From Rhodoferax sp. (GTDB lineage: Bacteria > Pseudomonadota > Gammaproteobacteria > Burkholderiales > Burkholderiaceae_C): a stretch of DNA of 64,000 nucleotides. The position numbers and the translations under genes were made by a program. Each line of letters begins with the position of its first letter. The stretch's first letter is position 1. Positions 53,711-62,839 of the stretch are shown here, one piece after another. The notes under the pieces are model-generated. The model was given only the letters and a program-made list of their open reading frames with translations. It made no database searches and was not told the origin of the DNA. The stretch spans positions 19,645-83,644 of the forward strand of contig NZ_JANXMU010000010.1 in NCBI RefSeq assembly GCF_025354435.1, read 5' to 3'.

Positions 53711-56506
53711 ATGACAACCAAGAAAACCCTGCTGCTGGTCGATGGCTCCAGCTACCTGTACCGCGCCTTTTTTGCCGGTGGCGAAACCATGAGCACCACC
53801 TTGCCCGATGGCACGGTGCAAAAAACCGGCGCCATTCGCATCATCATCAACATGATGAACAGCCTGCGCAAAGAGGTGCGGGCCGACTACGCCGTGTGCG
53901 TGTTCGATGCCAAAGGCCCCACCTTCCGCGACGCGTGGTATCCCGCCTACAAAGCCACCCGCAGCCCCATGCCGGATGATTTGCGCACCCAGATCGAGCC
54001 GGTGCACGAAGTCATCCGCCTGATGGGCTGGCCGGTGGTGGCCGTGCCGGGCGTGGAGGCTGACGACGTGATCGGCACGCTGGCTCGGGTGGCGGGCGAC
54101 CAGGGTATCGAGGTGGTGGTGTCCAGCGGCGACAAGGACCTGAGCCAGCTGGTCAACCAACACGTGACCATCATCGACACCATGAACGGCAAGCGCCGTG
54201 ACGTGGCCGGGGTCACCGAAGAATTCGGCGTGCCCCCCAGCCTGATGGTGGACTACCAGACCCTGGTGGGCGACACCGTGGACAACGTGCCTGGCGTGCC
54301 CAAGGTCGGCCCCAAAACCGCCGCCAAGTGGCTGATGGAGTACGGCTCGTTGGACGCGCTGATGGCCCGCGCCACCGAGATCAAGGGCGTGGCGGGCGAG
54401 AATCTGCGCAACGCCGTGGACTGGCTGCCGCAGGGCCGCCGCCTGGTCACCATCAAGACCGACTGTGAACTGGCGGGCTACATCGAAGGCCTGCCTGCTC
54501 TGGATTCGATAGCTTTCACCGCCCAGGATACGGGCGCGCTGAAGGTTTTTTACGAAAAATTTGGCTTCAAGGGCCTGGCCCGGAATCTGGACGGGGCGGC
54601 TGCCGTAGAGCCCGCACCCACGGCAGAGAAGCCCCCCAAGGCCAAGCCGTCCGAGCCCGGCCTGTTTGACGAACCCGCCGCTGCCGAAGTTGCCCCCGCG
54701 CGCACCCCTGGCTTTGAAACCATCCTGACCGGGGAAGCTTTTGACCTGTGGTTGGCCAAGCTGCAAGCCGCCGAACTGGTGGCGCTAGACACCGAAACTA
54801 ATTCGCTGGACGAAATGCTGGCCGAGATCGTCGGCATCAGCGTCTGCGTCACCCCCGGCGAGGCCGCCTACATCCCGGTGGCGCACAACTACCCCGACGC
54901 GCCCGCCCAGTTGCCGCGTGACGAGGTGCTGGCCAGGCTCAAGCCCTGGCTGGAAAACCCGGCCAAATTGAAACTTGGCCAGCACATCAAATACGACCGC
55001 CACGTGTTCGCCAACCATGGCATCGAAGTGCAGGGCTATGCCCACGACACCATGCTGCAAAGCTATGTGCTGGAAGTGCACAAGCCCCATGGCCTGGGCA
55101 GCCTGGCCGAGCGCCATCTGGGCCGCAGCGGCATCAGCTTCGAAGACCTGTGTGGCAAGGGTGTGCACCAGCTCACTATCAACCAGGTGGACGTAGAAAA
55201 AACCTCGGAGTACGCCTGCGAAGACGCAGACATGACCCTGGAGGTGCACCGCGTGCTCTGGCCGCAGCTGCAAGCAGTCAAAGAGCTGGCGTTCATCTAC
55301 CAGCTAGAAATCGACAGCAGCGAGGCCCTGTACCGCATCGAGCGCAACGGCGTGCTGATCGACGCGGCCACGCTGGCCAGACAAAGCCACGCCCTGGGCC
55401 AGCGCATCGTGCAGCTGGAAAACGAGGCCTACGAGATTGCGGGCCAGCCCTTTAACCTCAGCAGCCCCAAGCAGCTGGGCGAAATTTTCTTCGACAAGCT
55501 GGGCATGCCGGTGGTCAAGAAAACCGCCACTGGCGCGCGCAGCACCGACGAAGAAGTGCTGGAAAAGCTGGCCGAGGACTACCCCCTGCCCGCCAAGTTG
55601 CTGGAGCACCGGGGCCTGGCCAAGCTCAAAGGCACCTACACCGACAAGCTGGCTCTGCTGATCCTGCCGCGCAGTGGCCGCGTGCACACTCACTACGCCC
55701 AGGCCGTGGCCGTCACCGGCCGCCTTAGCAGCAACGACCCGAATCTGCAGAACATCCCCATCCGCACCCCCGAAGGCCGCCGCGTGCGCGAAGCCTTTGT
55801 GGCCGCACCCGGCAACCTGATCGCCAGCGCCGACTACTCGCAGATCGAGCTGCGCATCATGGCCCACATCAGCGGCGATGTGGCGCTGTTGCGCGCCTTT
55901 ACCGACGGCCTGGACGTGCACCGCGCCACCGCCGCCGAGGTGTTTGGTGTCACGGTGGAGCAGGTCACCAGCGAGCAACGCCGCTACGCCAAGGTCATCA
56001 ACTTCGGCCTGATCTACGGCATGAGCGCCTACGGCCTGGCCAAGAACCTGAACATCGACAACACCGCCGCCAAAAACTACATCGCCCGCTACTTCGACCG
56101 CTATCCCGGTGTCAAAACCTACATGGAAAGCACCCGGGAACTGGCCAAACAGCAGGGCTATGTGGAAACCGTGTTTGGCCGCCGCCTGCAACTGGCCAAC
56201 ATCCAGACCGCCAAGGGCGCGCTGCTGGCCGGCCTGGAGCGCGCCGCCATCAACGCCCCCATGCAGGGCACGGCCGCCGACCTGATCAAGCTCAGCATGG
56301 TGGCCGTGCAAAAAGCGCTGGATTCCGAGCAACGCGGCACCAAGATGATCATGCAGGTGCACGATGAACTGGTGTTTGAAGTGCCCGAGGGCGAGGTGGA
56401 ATGGCTGCGCACCGAGATCCCGCGCCTGATGGCCGGTGTGGCCGATCTCAAAGTGCCGCTATTGGCCGAAGTAGGCGTAGGCCCCAACTGGGACAAGGCG
56501 CACTGA
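53711..56506 (+). CDS. polA: DNA polymerase I
   Basis: 931 residues from the ATG at 53711 (an ATG at 53702 adds three residues and has AGG at better spacing). All three domains are present: 5'-3' exonuclease at about 1-300 (LLLVDGSSYLYRAF, PGVEADDVIGTLA, VSSGDKDLSQLV); 3'-5' exonuclease with the metal-binding Asp/Glu in VALDTETNSLDEM; and the polymerase with motif A DYSQIELRIMAH, motif B RRYAKVINFGLIYGMS and motif C QVHDELVFEVPE. Performs gap filling, Okazaki-fragment primer removal and repair synthesis. The gene is flanked by a repeat copy starting 3 bp past its stop. Confidence 0.97.
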   Translation: MTTKKTLLLVDGSSYLYRAFFAGGETMSTTLPDGTVQKTGAIRIIINMMNSLRKEVRADYAVCVFDAKGPTFRDAWYPAYKATRSPMPDDLRTQIEPVHEVIRLMGWPVVAVPGVEADDVIGTLARVAGDQGIEVVVSSGDKDLSQLVNQHVTIIDTMNGKRRDVAGVTEEFGVPPSLMVDYQTLVGDTVDNVPGVPKVGPKTAAKWLMEYGSLDALMARATEIKGVAGENLRNAVDWLPQGRRLVTIKTDCELAGYIEGLPALDSIAFTAQDTGALKVFYEKFGFKGLARNLDGAAAVEPAPTAEKPPKAKPSEPGLFDEPAAAEVAPARTPGFETILTGEAFDLWLAKLQAAELVALDTETNSLDEMLAEIVGISVCVTPGEAAYIPVAHNYPDAPAQLPRDEVLARLKPWLENPAKLKLGQHIKYDRHVFANHGIEVQGYAHDTMLQSYVLEVHKPHGLGSLAERHLGRSGISFEDLCGKGVHQLTINQVDVEKTSEYACEDADMTLEVHRVLWPQLQAVKELAFIYQLEIDSSEALYRIERNGVLIDAATLARQSHALGQRIVQLENEAYEIAGQPFNLSSPKQLGEIFFDKLGMPVVKKTATGARSTDEEVLEKLAEDYPLPAKLLEHRGLAKLKGTYTDKLALLILPRSGRVHTHYAQAVAVTGRLSSNDPNLQNIPIRTPEGRRVREAFVAAPGNLIASADYSQIELRIMAHISGDVALLRAFTDGLDVHRATAAEVFGVTVEQVTSEQRRYAKVINFGLIYGMSAYGLAKNLNIDNTAAKNYIARYFDRYPGVKTYMESTRELAKQQGYVETVFGRRLQLANIQTAKGALLAGLERAAINAPMQGTAADLIKLSMVAVQKALDSEQRGTKMIMQVHDELVFEVPEGEVEWLRTEIPRLMAGVADLKVPLLAEVGVGPNWDKAH

Positions 56507-56508
56507 TT

Positions 56509-56557
56509 GCTACTTATTTAATAGCTACTAGTGTATGTTTTATATGAGCTAGAGGCC
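56509..56557 (+). repeat. dispersed palindromic repeat copy after polA
   Basis: GCTACTTATTTAATAGC, spacer, GAGCTAGAGGCC. It begins 3 bp after the polA stop and fills the convergent gap to the diguanylate cyclase gene. Confidence 0.7.
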
Positions 56558-56578
56558 TAAAAGACATGTAATTTTGAG

Positions 56579-58099
56579 CTAGAACTGGCTGACGTCAAAC
56601 TGCTGTCGGCCGGCGTTCTTGGCCCGGTACAGCGCGTTGTCGGCCGCATCCACCAGGGTGTCGGCCTTGCGTTCGGCATCGGGCACGGTGTGGGCCACGC
56701 CGATGCTCAGGGTCACGTACTTGGCCGTGGGCGAGCCCGCGTGCGGTATGCGCTCTTGCGCCAGCGCGTCCATGCAATGCTGGGCGACCAGGCGGGCGTG
56801 GTTCTGGTCGGTGCCGGGCAGCAGCAGCACAAATTCCTCACCGCCGTAGCGGGCCACCAGCTCGCCTGCGCGGCGCACGCAGGTGGCCAGCAACTGGGCC
56901 ACGCGGCGCAGGCAGGCATCGCCTGCCAAGTGGCCGTAGTGGTCGTTGTAGAGCTTGAAGTGGTCGATGTCGATCATCAGCAGGGCCAGCGGCTCTTGCT
57001 GGCGGGCTCCGCGCAGCCATTCGGTGGCCAGCACCGCGTCAAAATGCCGCCGGTTGCCGATGGCGGTCAACCCGTCGGTGGCCGACAGCAAGGCCAGGCG
57101 CTGGTTGGCCTGCTCCAGCGCCTGGCGCTGCAGCACCATTTCGGTAATGTCCAGCCGCACCGCCACGATGTAGCCTGACGGCGTGCGCGACTCGTAGGCA
57201 TGCATCCACACGCCGATGGGGTAAGAGCGCACTTCGGGCATGGCGCGCTTGCCGCGTTCGGCCAGGTGGGTCGCCAGCCACTCGTCTTCGCGGCCCATGG
57301 CTTCGTGCGGAAAGCCCTGGCGCAGGCCGATGCGTACCAGCGCCTCGTGGGTCAGGCCCCGGCCTTCTTCCAGCGTGAACCAGGGGCGCATCTCGCCCAT
57401 CTTGCGGTTGAAATACACCAGCCGGTCTTGTGCGTCGTACAGCTCGATGCCGATGGGCATGGCCTCCAGCGCCTCGGACAGCTGGGATTGGGCGCTGTAG
57501 GCCTCTTGCCGGGCCTGTTCCAGCGCGCGTTCCTTGCGCACCTTGTCGGTAATGTCGGCCCGCAGTATGGCGGTGCTGCCGTCCGACAGGCGTAGCTGGC
57601 TGATGCGCAACCAGCGGTCGTTGGGTAGTTCCTGGATCTGCGGTTCGACGGGGTGGCGAAAGGCCGCTAGGCGCTGCTGTATCCAGGCTTCCTGGCCCTC
57701 GGATTCGGGCATTTCCCCCTGTGCAATGGTGCTGCGCAAAATCTCTTCAAACAGCACGCCAGGCTGCATGAATTGCGCTGCCTTGGGGTAGAGCACCCGG
57801 GTCCGGGCGCTCACCAGCACCAGGCGCTCCTGTGCGTCAAACAGTGAGAACGTGATGTTGTCGGGCAGGATGTCCAGGGCTTCTTCCAGCCGACTGTGCG
57901 GGAAGGGTGCAGCGGCTACGGGTGCGGCACCGCGTACCGCCGCCACCCATGCCACCCCGCCTGCAAGAAGTGCCGCCTGCAATACCGCCACTGGCCAGCC
58001 CAGCGGCAGCCAGACCAGCGCGGCCTGCGCCGCAACCAGAGCCGCTGCGGCGAGCAGGGTCGGCCATGCGCTAGCGCGCAAGAGGGGGGGACGGGGCAT
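56579..58099 (-). CDS. membrane diguanylate cyclase with two PAS domains
   Basis: 506 residues: two N-terminal membrane segments at about 10-57, two PAS domains (about 70-190, DILPDNITFSLFDAQERLVL; about 210-325, LEAMPIGIELYDAQDRLVYF), a short coiled coil, and a GGDEF domain (about 340-500) with DIDHFKLYNDHYGH and ARYGGEEFVLLLPG. The inhibitory site reads RAGE instead of RxxD, so product feedback may be weak. No EAL domain. Makes cyclic-di-GMP in response to an unknown signal sensed by the PAS domains. Confidence 0.9.
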   Translation of the reverse strand: MPRPPLLRASAWPTLLAAAALVAAQAALVWLPLGWPVAVLQAALLAGGVAWVAAVRGAAPVAAAPFPHSRLEEALDILPDNITFSLFDAQERLVLVSARTRVLYPKAAQFMQPGVLFEEILRSTIAQGEMPESEGQEAWIQQRLAAFRHPVEPQIQELPNDRWLRISQLRLSDGSTAILRADITDKVRKERALEQARQEAYSAQSQLSEALEAMPIGIELYDAQDRLVYFNRKMGEMRPWFTLEEGRGLTHEALVRIGLRQGFPHEAMGREDEWLATHLAERGKRAMPEVRSYPIGVWMHAYESRTPSGYIVAVRLDITEMVLQRQALEQANQRLALLSATDGLTAIGNRRHFDAVLATEWLRGARQQEPLALLMIDIDHFKLYNDHYGHLAGDACLRRVAQLLATCVRRAGELVARYGGEEFVLLLPGTDQNHARLVAQHCMDALAQERIPHAGSPTAKYVTLSIGVAHTVPDAERKADTLVDAADNALYRAKNAGRQQFDVSQF

Positions 58100-58437
58100 G
58101 GCGTAGGCGCATCGTATGTAAACGCAGGTAACAAAGCATAGCAGCCGCCACGGCCCCGTTCAAAAAATGGGACCACGCCACCCCCAATCGTTCTTGGCAA
58201 GCCACAGCCGCTGCCATGCACATCCTCACTATTTTTTAAGAAAAAAGAGCTTATAGCGTATGCAGAATATACAGTAAGTGCTATGAAATTAGTAGTATTT
58301 TCAGATGTGTAGGCGATGGATACCCAGGGTGAATTCGATAATTGCATACAGCACATTGGTACAATTTTTATGACACAGCGGTTGATGGAATACCTCTAGA
58401 CCGTGCGCGATGCACTTCAAGCCTACCGAAACATTCC
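58100..58437. other. 338-bp gap between two divergent diguanylate cyclase genes
   Basis: No gene. A copy of the dispersed repeat lies at about 58247-58296; the rest must include promoters for both genes. The half nearer 58250-58350 is AT-rich. Confidence 0.55.
58247..58296 (-). repeat. dispersed palindromic repeat, degraded copy
   Basis: Reads GAGCTTATAGCGTATGC then AAGTGCTATGAAATTAGTAG on the plus strand: the repeat in reverse orientation with several mismatches. Confidence 0.45.
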
Positions 58438-59853
58438 ATGCCCAAAGCTCCCCACCGCTCTTCGGCTACGGCACCGCAACGCAAGTGGGCGCTGTTGCTG
58501 GCGCTGTTGATCGTGCTGGCGGCCGTGGTGACCGTGCCCTACGCGGCTATAGCCCTGCCTGTGGTGGCCCCCTTTTTACCGATCTTTGCAGCCACCGTCA
58601 CCTTGACCGAGGCCTTGACCGCCTACCTGCTGATGGTGCAGTTTGTGGCGGTGCGGCGCTTTTATCTGGTACCGCTTGCCGGGGCATATGCCTATGTGGC
58701 GATGCTGGTGCCGATCCAGTTGCTGGTGTTTCCAGGCGTGTTTGCGCCCATGGGGCTGCTGGGTGGCAATACCCAGTCGGCGGTGTGGATGTGGGTGTTC
58801 TGGCACGGTGGGTTTCCGTTTTTTATTGGCCTGTCTTTGCTGCTGCGGCAGTCGCGCGTGCATGGCGCGCTGGGCCAGCGGGTGTCGGTCGGGCAGGCCG
58901 GACTGCTGTTTTCGCTGGCGCCGCTGCTGGCCTGCGCCATGGCCTGGCTGGCGCTGCAGGGCGACTTGCCTCCGCTAATCAACGGCAACAGCTTCAAGAC
59001 GCTCAGCGACAGCGTTGCGGGCTGGTCGGTGTGGGGGCTCAATGTGGCCGCGGTGGCGCTGGTACTGCTCCTGCCTAAGAAGCGTTGGGAGCTGGTGAAC
59101 CTGTTTTTGTTTGTGGCGGTGCTGGCTTCGCTGGCCGATGTGTCGCTGACCTTGCTGTCCTCGGCCCGCTACAGCCTGGGCTGGTATGTGTCGCGGCTGT
59201 TGAGCGTCGTCTCGTCGGTCAGCCTGCTGGCCGCCCTGATCTACCAGATCACCCAGTTCTACCAGGAGCTGGCCACCACCCATGCGTCCTTGCTGCGCAG
59301 CTCGGCGCGCGACAAGCTCACCGGTGTGTACAACCGCAACAGCTTTGACAACGCCGCCCAGGCGGAATGGCAGCGCGCCCAGCGCAGTGGCGAACCGCTG
59401 TCGCTGGTGCTGGTGGATATTGACCACTTCAAACGCTACAACGACCATTTTGGCCATGTGCAGGGCGACTTCTGCCTGCACGCCGTGGCCCAGGCCCTGG
59501 CCCGCAGCGTGCACCGGCCAACCGATATGGTGGCCCGCTATGGCGGCGAAGAATTCGTCATCTTGCTGCCCGGCACCCGCACCGAGCAGGCCCTGCGCAT
59601 CGCCGAGCAGGCCCGCCGTGCCGTGGCCGATCTGCGCATACCGGCCCACGCGCCGGGCCTGAGCGTGTCCTTCAGCGCTGGCTGCGCCAGTTGGGATGCC
59701 AACGCGGGCTTCCCGGACTTCGAGGACATGCTGGTGGCCGCCGACCAGGCCTTGTACAAAGCCAAAGCCCAGGGCCGCAACCAGGTCTGGGCGCAAGAAG
59801 ACCAGGTGCTGCGCCCCGCCAGCGCCTATGAAGAGCCCCAGGTTGCCTATTGA
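58438..59853 (+). CDS. MASE-type membrane diguanylate cyclase
   Basis: 471 residues from the ATG at 58438 (the upstream open frame is not supported). About seven to eight membrane segments (residues 15-300) of a MASE4-like sensor, then a GGDEF domain (about 305-460): DIDHFKRYNDHFGH, GGEEF in ARYGGEEFVILLPG, and an intact inhibitory RPTD motif. No EAL domain. Cyclic-di-GMP synthase with a membrane-embedded sensory domain; signal unknown. Divergent from the PAS-GGDEF gene. Confidence 0.88.
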   Translation: MPKAPHRSSATAPQRKWALLLALLIVLAAVVTVPYAAIALPVVAPFLPIFAATVTLTEALTAYLLMVQFVAVRRFYLVPLAGAYAYVAMLVPIQLLVFPGVFAPMGLLGGNTQSAVWMWVFWHGGFPFFIGLSLLLRQSRVHGALGQRVSVGQAGLLFSLAPLLACAMAWLALQGDLPPLINGNSFKTLSDSVAGWSVWGLNVAAVALVLLLPKKRWELVNLFLFVAVLASLADVSLTLLSSARYSLGWYVSRLLSVVSSVSLLAALIYQITQFYQELATTHASLLRSSARDKLTGVYNRNSFDNAAQAEWQRAQRSGEPLSLVLVDIDHFKRYNDHFGHVQGDFCLHAVAQALARSVHRPTDMVARYGGEEFVILLPGTRTEQALRIAEQARRAVADLRIPAHAPGLSVSFSAGCASWDANAGFPDFEDMLVAADQALYKAKAQGRNQVWAQEDQVLRPASAYEEPQVAY

Positions 59854-59870
59854 AAATGGGCATAAAAAGT

Positions 59871-59918
59871 GCCTCTTGTGCTCTTCCCATCAGCACAAGA
59901 AGCTACTTATTTAGTAGC
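59871..59918 (-). repeat. dispersed palindromic repeat copy with strong hairpin
   Basis: CTTGTGCT (59875-59882) and AGCACAAG (59892-59899) form a perfect 8-bp stem; the flank GCTACTTATTTAGTAGC (59902-59918) is a near palindrome. It lies in the convergent gap after the GGDEF gene and beside the M23 gene stop, and may act as a bidirectional 3'-end structure. Confidence 0.65.
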
Positions 59919-59924
59919 AAACGC

Positions 59925-60788
59925 CTAGGCGGCCACAAACAGCGCCGGGTCCACCATCGCCCGGTTCAGGCAGATCGACCAGTGCAGGTGCGGCCCGGTC
60001 ACCCGGCCGGTGGCGCCCACGGCACCCAGGCGCTGGCCGGTCTGCAGTACATCGCCAGGCTGCACGGCGATGGCGCTCAGGTGGCAAAACATGCCCAGCA
60101 GACCGCCGCCGTGGTCCAGCCAGACGGTGTTGCCGTTGAAGAAATAGTCGCCGGTGTCGATCACCCGGCCTGGCAGCGGCGCCGCCACCGGTGTGCCCGT
60201 GGCGGCGGCGATGTCCATGCCGCTGTGCGGGTTGCGTGCCTGCCCGTTGAAGACCCGGCGCAGCCCAAACGAGCTGGAGCGCCGCCCCGGCACCGGTACC
60301 TGCATGCGCAGACCCGTCGGCAGGGGTTCGCTGAACGTGGCCATCACGGTTTCCAGATGGGCATGTTCGCGGTTGTAGCGGGCCTCGTCCCCGGGTGACA
60401 GGTCCACCGTGCCGGGCGCTACTTTCAGCCGCTGTTCGCGGTACTGCTTGGGCCCCACGGTGTAGGCCACTGGGCGCGTGCCGTCTGCGGTTTGCACGCG
60501 GATAAAGGCTGGGCCCAGCGCGGCCGCCAGCGGAATGCCGACGATGGCCGTCCACTCGATTGCATCGCCCAGCACCAACAGCGGCACCTCGCCCGTTGCA
60601 CTGACGCTATGGGCCACAGGCCGCACCGCTGCCGGCCCCAGCGACAACCGCGCCACACCGCCTGGCACCTGCAGGTCGTGCGGCCAGACGGTGCGGGCGA
60701 TAGGCGTGGTGGGGGTGGCGGCGTGCAGGCGGGTGGCCAGCAGGCCCAGGGAGGCGAGCAGGGTGGTGCGGCGGGTCAGGATTGGCAT
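59925..60788 (-). CDS. M23 family metallopeptidase
   Basis: 287 residues from the ATG at 60788, where a Tat-like signal begins (TRRTTLLASLGLLATRLHA). C-terminal LytM/M23 domain with zinc ligands in NPHSGMDIA (His, Asp) and GPHLHWSICLN (HxH). Probably a periplasmic peptidoglycan endopeptidase, or an inactive LytM regulator if a catalytic residue is missing, though the visible ligands look complete. Preceded by a domain resembling the M23 N-terminal beta-strand region. Confidence 0.88.
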   Translation of the reverse strand: MPILTRRTTLLASLGLLATRLHAATPTTPIARTVWPHDLQVPGGVARLSLGPAAVRPVAHSVSATGEVPLLVLGDAIEWTAIVGIPLAAALGPAFIRVQTADGTRPVAYTVGPKQYREQRLKVAPGTVDLSPGDEARYNREHAHLETVMATFSEPLPTGLRMQVPVPGRRSSSFGLRRVFNGQARNPHSGMDIAAATGTPVAAPLPGRVIDTGDYFFNGNTVWLDHGGGLLGMFCHLSAIAVQPGDVLQTGQRLGAVGATGRVTGPHLHWSICLNRAMVDPALFVAA

Positions 60789-60822
60789 GGGCAAAGTGGG
60801 TCTAAACAAGCCCCCAGTATCG

Positions 60823-61293
60823 CTACAACAGCAGCCCGGCCGCCTCTTTGGCGCGCATCTTGGCACCGATGTATTCGCCGTGGGTGACGTACAGCAGCCC
60901 GGCCACCTGGTTAATGACGCTGTTTTCCACTGCGCCCAGAGTGCCGTCGGCGTAGGCCACTTGCCACATGTCTTCCACGATCTGGATCTTTTGGGCCTGG
61001 GTGCAGTGTTCGTTGATGCTGCTGGTGAAGCGTTGGTAGTCGTAGGCCTTGGCCGCCGATTGTTCGGCCTGCTGCATCAGCTGCGTCAGGGCCGCACCGT
61101 CCAGTTGCAGGCGCTGCTGCAGGGTGAGCACCACGGCCTGGCGTTCCACGGCGGTCTTGGCCGGGTCGGCCCGCATCACCTCGACCAGCAGCACGGCCGT
61201 GGCCAGGTTCTGGGCATGCTGGCGCTCGGCGGGGGAGGGCTCGGTGGCCTGGGCGACCAAGTCGTCAAAAATGTCTTTCAGGGCACGCAGCAT
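60823..61293 (-). CDS. TerB-family protein
   Basis: 156 residues, all helical. TerB-like features: LATAVLLVEVMRADPAKTAVERQAV and the acidic WQVAYADGTLGAVENSVINQVAGLL loop, which may bind metal. Named for tellurite-resistance clusters, but isolated copies like this one have no known function. 34 bp before the M23 gene on the same strand. Confidence 0.82.
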   Translation of the reverse strand: MLRALKDIFDDLVAQATEPSPAERQHAQNLATAVLLVEVMRADPAKTAVERQAVVLTLQQRLQLDGAALTQLMQQAEQSAAKAYDYQRFTSSINEHCTQAQKIQIVEDMWQVAYADGTLGAVENSVINQVAGLLYVTHGEYIGAKMRAKEAAGLLL

Positions 61294-61380
61294 GGACAGG
61301 ATCTAGGAGGTACGGGATGGGACGGACCCCACACCCCCCGCATTGGTTCCCTGTATCTGCGTAAATTTTTATGAAGAATA

Positions 61381-61429
61381 GGCCGCTAGTGCTTATTTTG
61401 TCTGCGCTTTACGCTATTTAATTTGTAGC
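61381..61429 (-). repeat. dispersed palindromic repeat copy
   Basis: GGCCGCTAGTGCTTATT ... ACGCTATTTAATTTGTAGC; preceded by ATGAAGAATA as in the copy inside the gene at 11167. It lies 12 bp past the DUF924 stop. Confidence 0.65.
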
Positions 61430-61440
61430 AAATATCGGTT

Positions 61441-61980
61441 TTAAAACGACGACCCGGGCTGGCCCAAAAATACCTGTTCCTCGGCGCTGGCGCTGCGCCC
61501 CAATACGGCGTTGCGGTGCGGGTAGCGGCCAAAGCGTTCCACGATGGCCTGGTGGTGCAGGGCGAAGCGCAGGTTGTCTGCGATCCCCAACTGGGTGAAC
61601 AAGGCCATAGACTGGGTGTGGATGGCCTTGGATTCACTGTGCATGTACGGCATGAAGGCAAAGGGCCGCTGCGCCAGGGGCAGGCTGCGGTCGAGCCCGC
61701 TGGCCACCAGCTCTTGCGCCAGTGCCAGGGCCAGCGGGTCCTGGGCAAAAGCCTGCGGTGTGTCGCGGAAGATGTTGCGCGAAAACTGGTCGAGCACCAG
61801 AATTTCGGCCAACCGCCCCTCGGGTGTGGTGCGCCAGGCAAACAGCTCGCAGCGGGCGGCGGCCTCCAGCGTGGCGGCGAAGCGCTGGCGGATGCGTTCG
61901 TCCAGCGCAGCGTCTTTGGCGAAATGCTGCTGGGGCGTGAGTTCGGTGAACCAGAAGGCGAGGATGTCTTGGGCGTGCAT
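61441..61980 (-). CDS. DUF924 family protein
   Basis: 179 residues from the ATG at 61980 (MHAQDILAFWFTEL); an earlier ATG at 62013 is less typical. DUF924 signatures: ILAFWFTELTPQQHFAKD, ILVLDQFSRNIFRDTPQAFAQD, FAFMPYMHSES and VERFGRYPHRNAVLGR. TPR-like helical fold, function unknown. Preceded by the NAD(P)-binding reductase gene. Confidence 0.88.
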   Translation of the reverse strand: MHAQDILAFWFTELTPQQHFAKDAALDERIRQRFAATLEAAARCELFAWRTTPEGRLAEILVLDQFSRNIFRDTPQAFAQDPLALALAQELVASGLDRSLPLAQRPFAFMPYMHSESKAIHTQSMALFTQLGIADNLRFALHHQAIVERFGRYPHRNAVLGRSASAEEQVFLGQPGSSF

Positions 61981-62034
61981 GGGACGATTGTCGCGGAGGG
62001 CCGCTTGGGCCATCGCCCGGTGCGCGCCACCTGC

Positions 62035-62778
62035 CTACTTTTGCGCCATCCACTCCTGGATGCCGATGGCCCCGATGCGTGCGCCGTCGCTGGCGGTGAG
62101 CGACTGGTCGTTTACCGCCACACCGAAGTACAGGGCCTGGGCATCGGCCACCACGGTGCGCGGGTCGCCAATGGCGGCCAGATAGCGCTGCACCAGGGCG
62201 GCCATGCCTGCGCGCTCGGGCCCGGCAATTTCGACCATGCCGTAAAGTGGTGCGGCCAGCGCGCAGTCGGCCACCGCTGCGGCCACATCGGCCGAAGCCA
62301 CGGGCTGCAAATGCGCGGACGGCAGGCGCACGGTGCTGCCTTCGGTGCCCGACTGCGCGATGGCACCCAGAAATTCCATGAACTGCGTGGCCCGCACGAG
62401 GGTGTAGGGGATCTTCGCGGATTTGATCAGCGCCTCTTGTGCCAGCTTGGCGCGGAAGTAGCCGCTGCCCTGCAGCCGCTCGGTGCCCACCACCGACAGC
62501 GCCACATGGTGCTGCACGCCTGCTAGCGCCTCGGCGGCCAGCAGGTTGCGGCCCGAGGTGGTGAAGAAGTCCATCACCGGCTGGTCTTCGAACGACGGGG
62601 AATTGGCCGCATCCACCACCACCTGCGCGCCCACCAGCGCCTGGGCCAGGCCCTCGCCGGTGAGGGTGTTCACGCCCGAGCCGGGCGAGGCGGCGACGGC
62701 CTCGTGGCCGCGCTGGCGCAGCAGCTGGACGACTTGGCTTCCAATCAATCCGGTGCCACCGATGACGACGATTTTCAT
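62035..62778 (-). CDS. NAD(P)-binding NmrA-like oxidoreductase
   Basis: 247 residues from the ATG at 62778. Atypical short-chain reductase fold: IVVIGGTGLIGSQVVQLLRQRG (NAD(P) glycine-rich loop) and SVVGTERLQGSGYFRAKLAQE with YxxxK. NmrA-type proteins are reductases or redox sensors. Divergent from the GlxA-like regulator by 61 bp, which probably controls it. Confidence 0.85.
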   Translation of the reverse strand: MKIVVIGGTGLIGSQVVQLLRQRGHEAVAASPGSGVNTLTGEGLAQALVGAQVVVDAANSPSFEDQPVMDFFTTSGRNLLAAEALAGVQHHVALSVVGTERLQGSGYFRAKLAQEALIKSAKIPYTLVRATQFMEFLGAIAQSGTEGSTVRLPSAHLQPVASADVAAAVADCALAAPLYGMVEIAGPERAGMAALVQRYLAAIGDPRTVVADAQALYFGVAVNDQSLTASDGARIGAIGIQEWMAQK

Positions 62779-62839
62779 TGCGGTTCTTTCTGTTAGATGC
62801 TGAATGGCTGGATCGTTGGTGTGGAACAATCTGTCGTAA

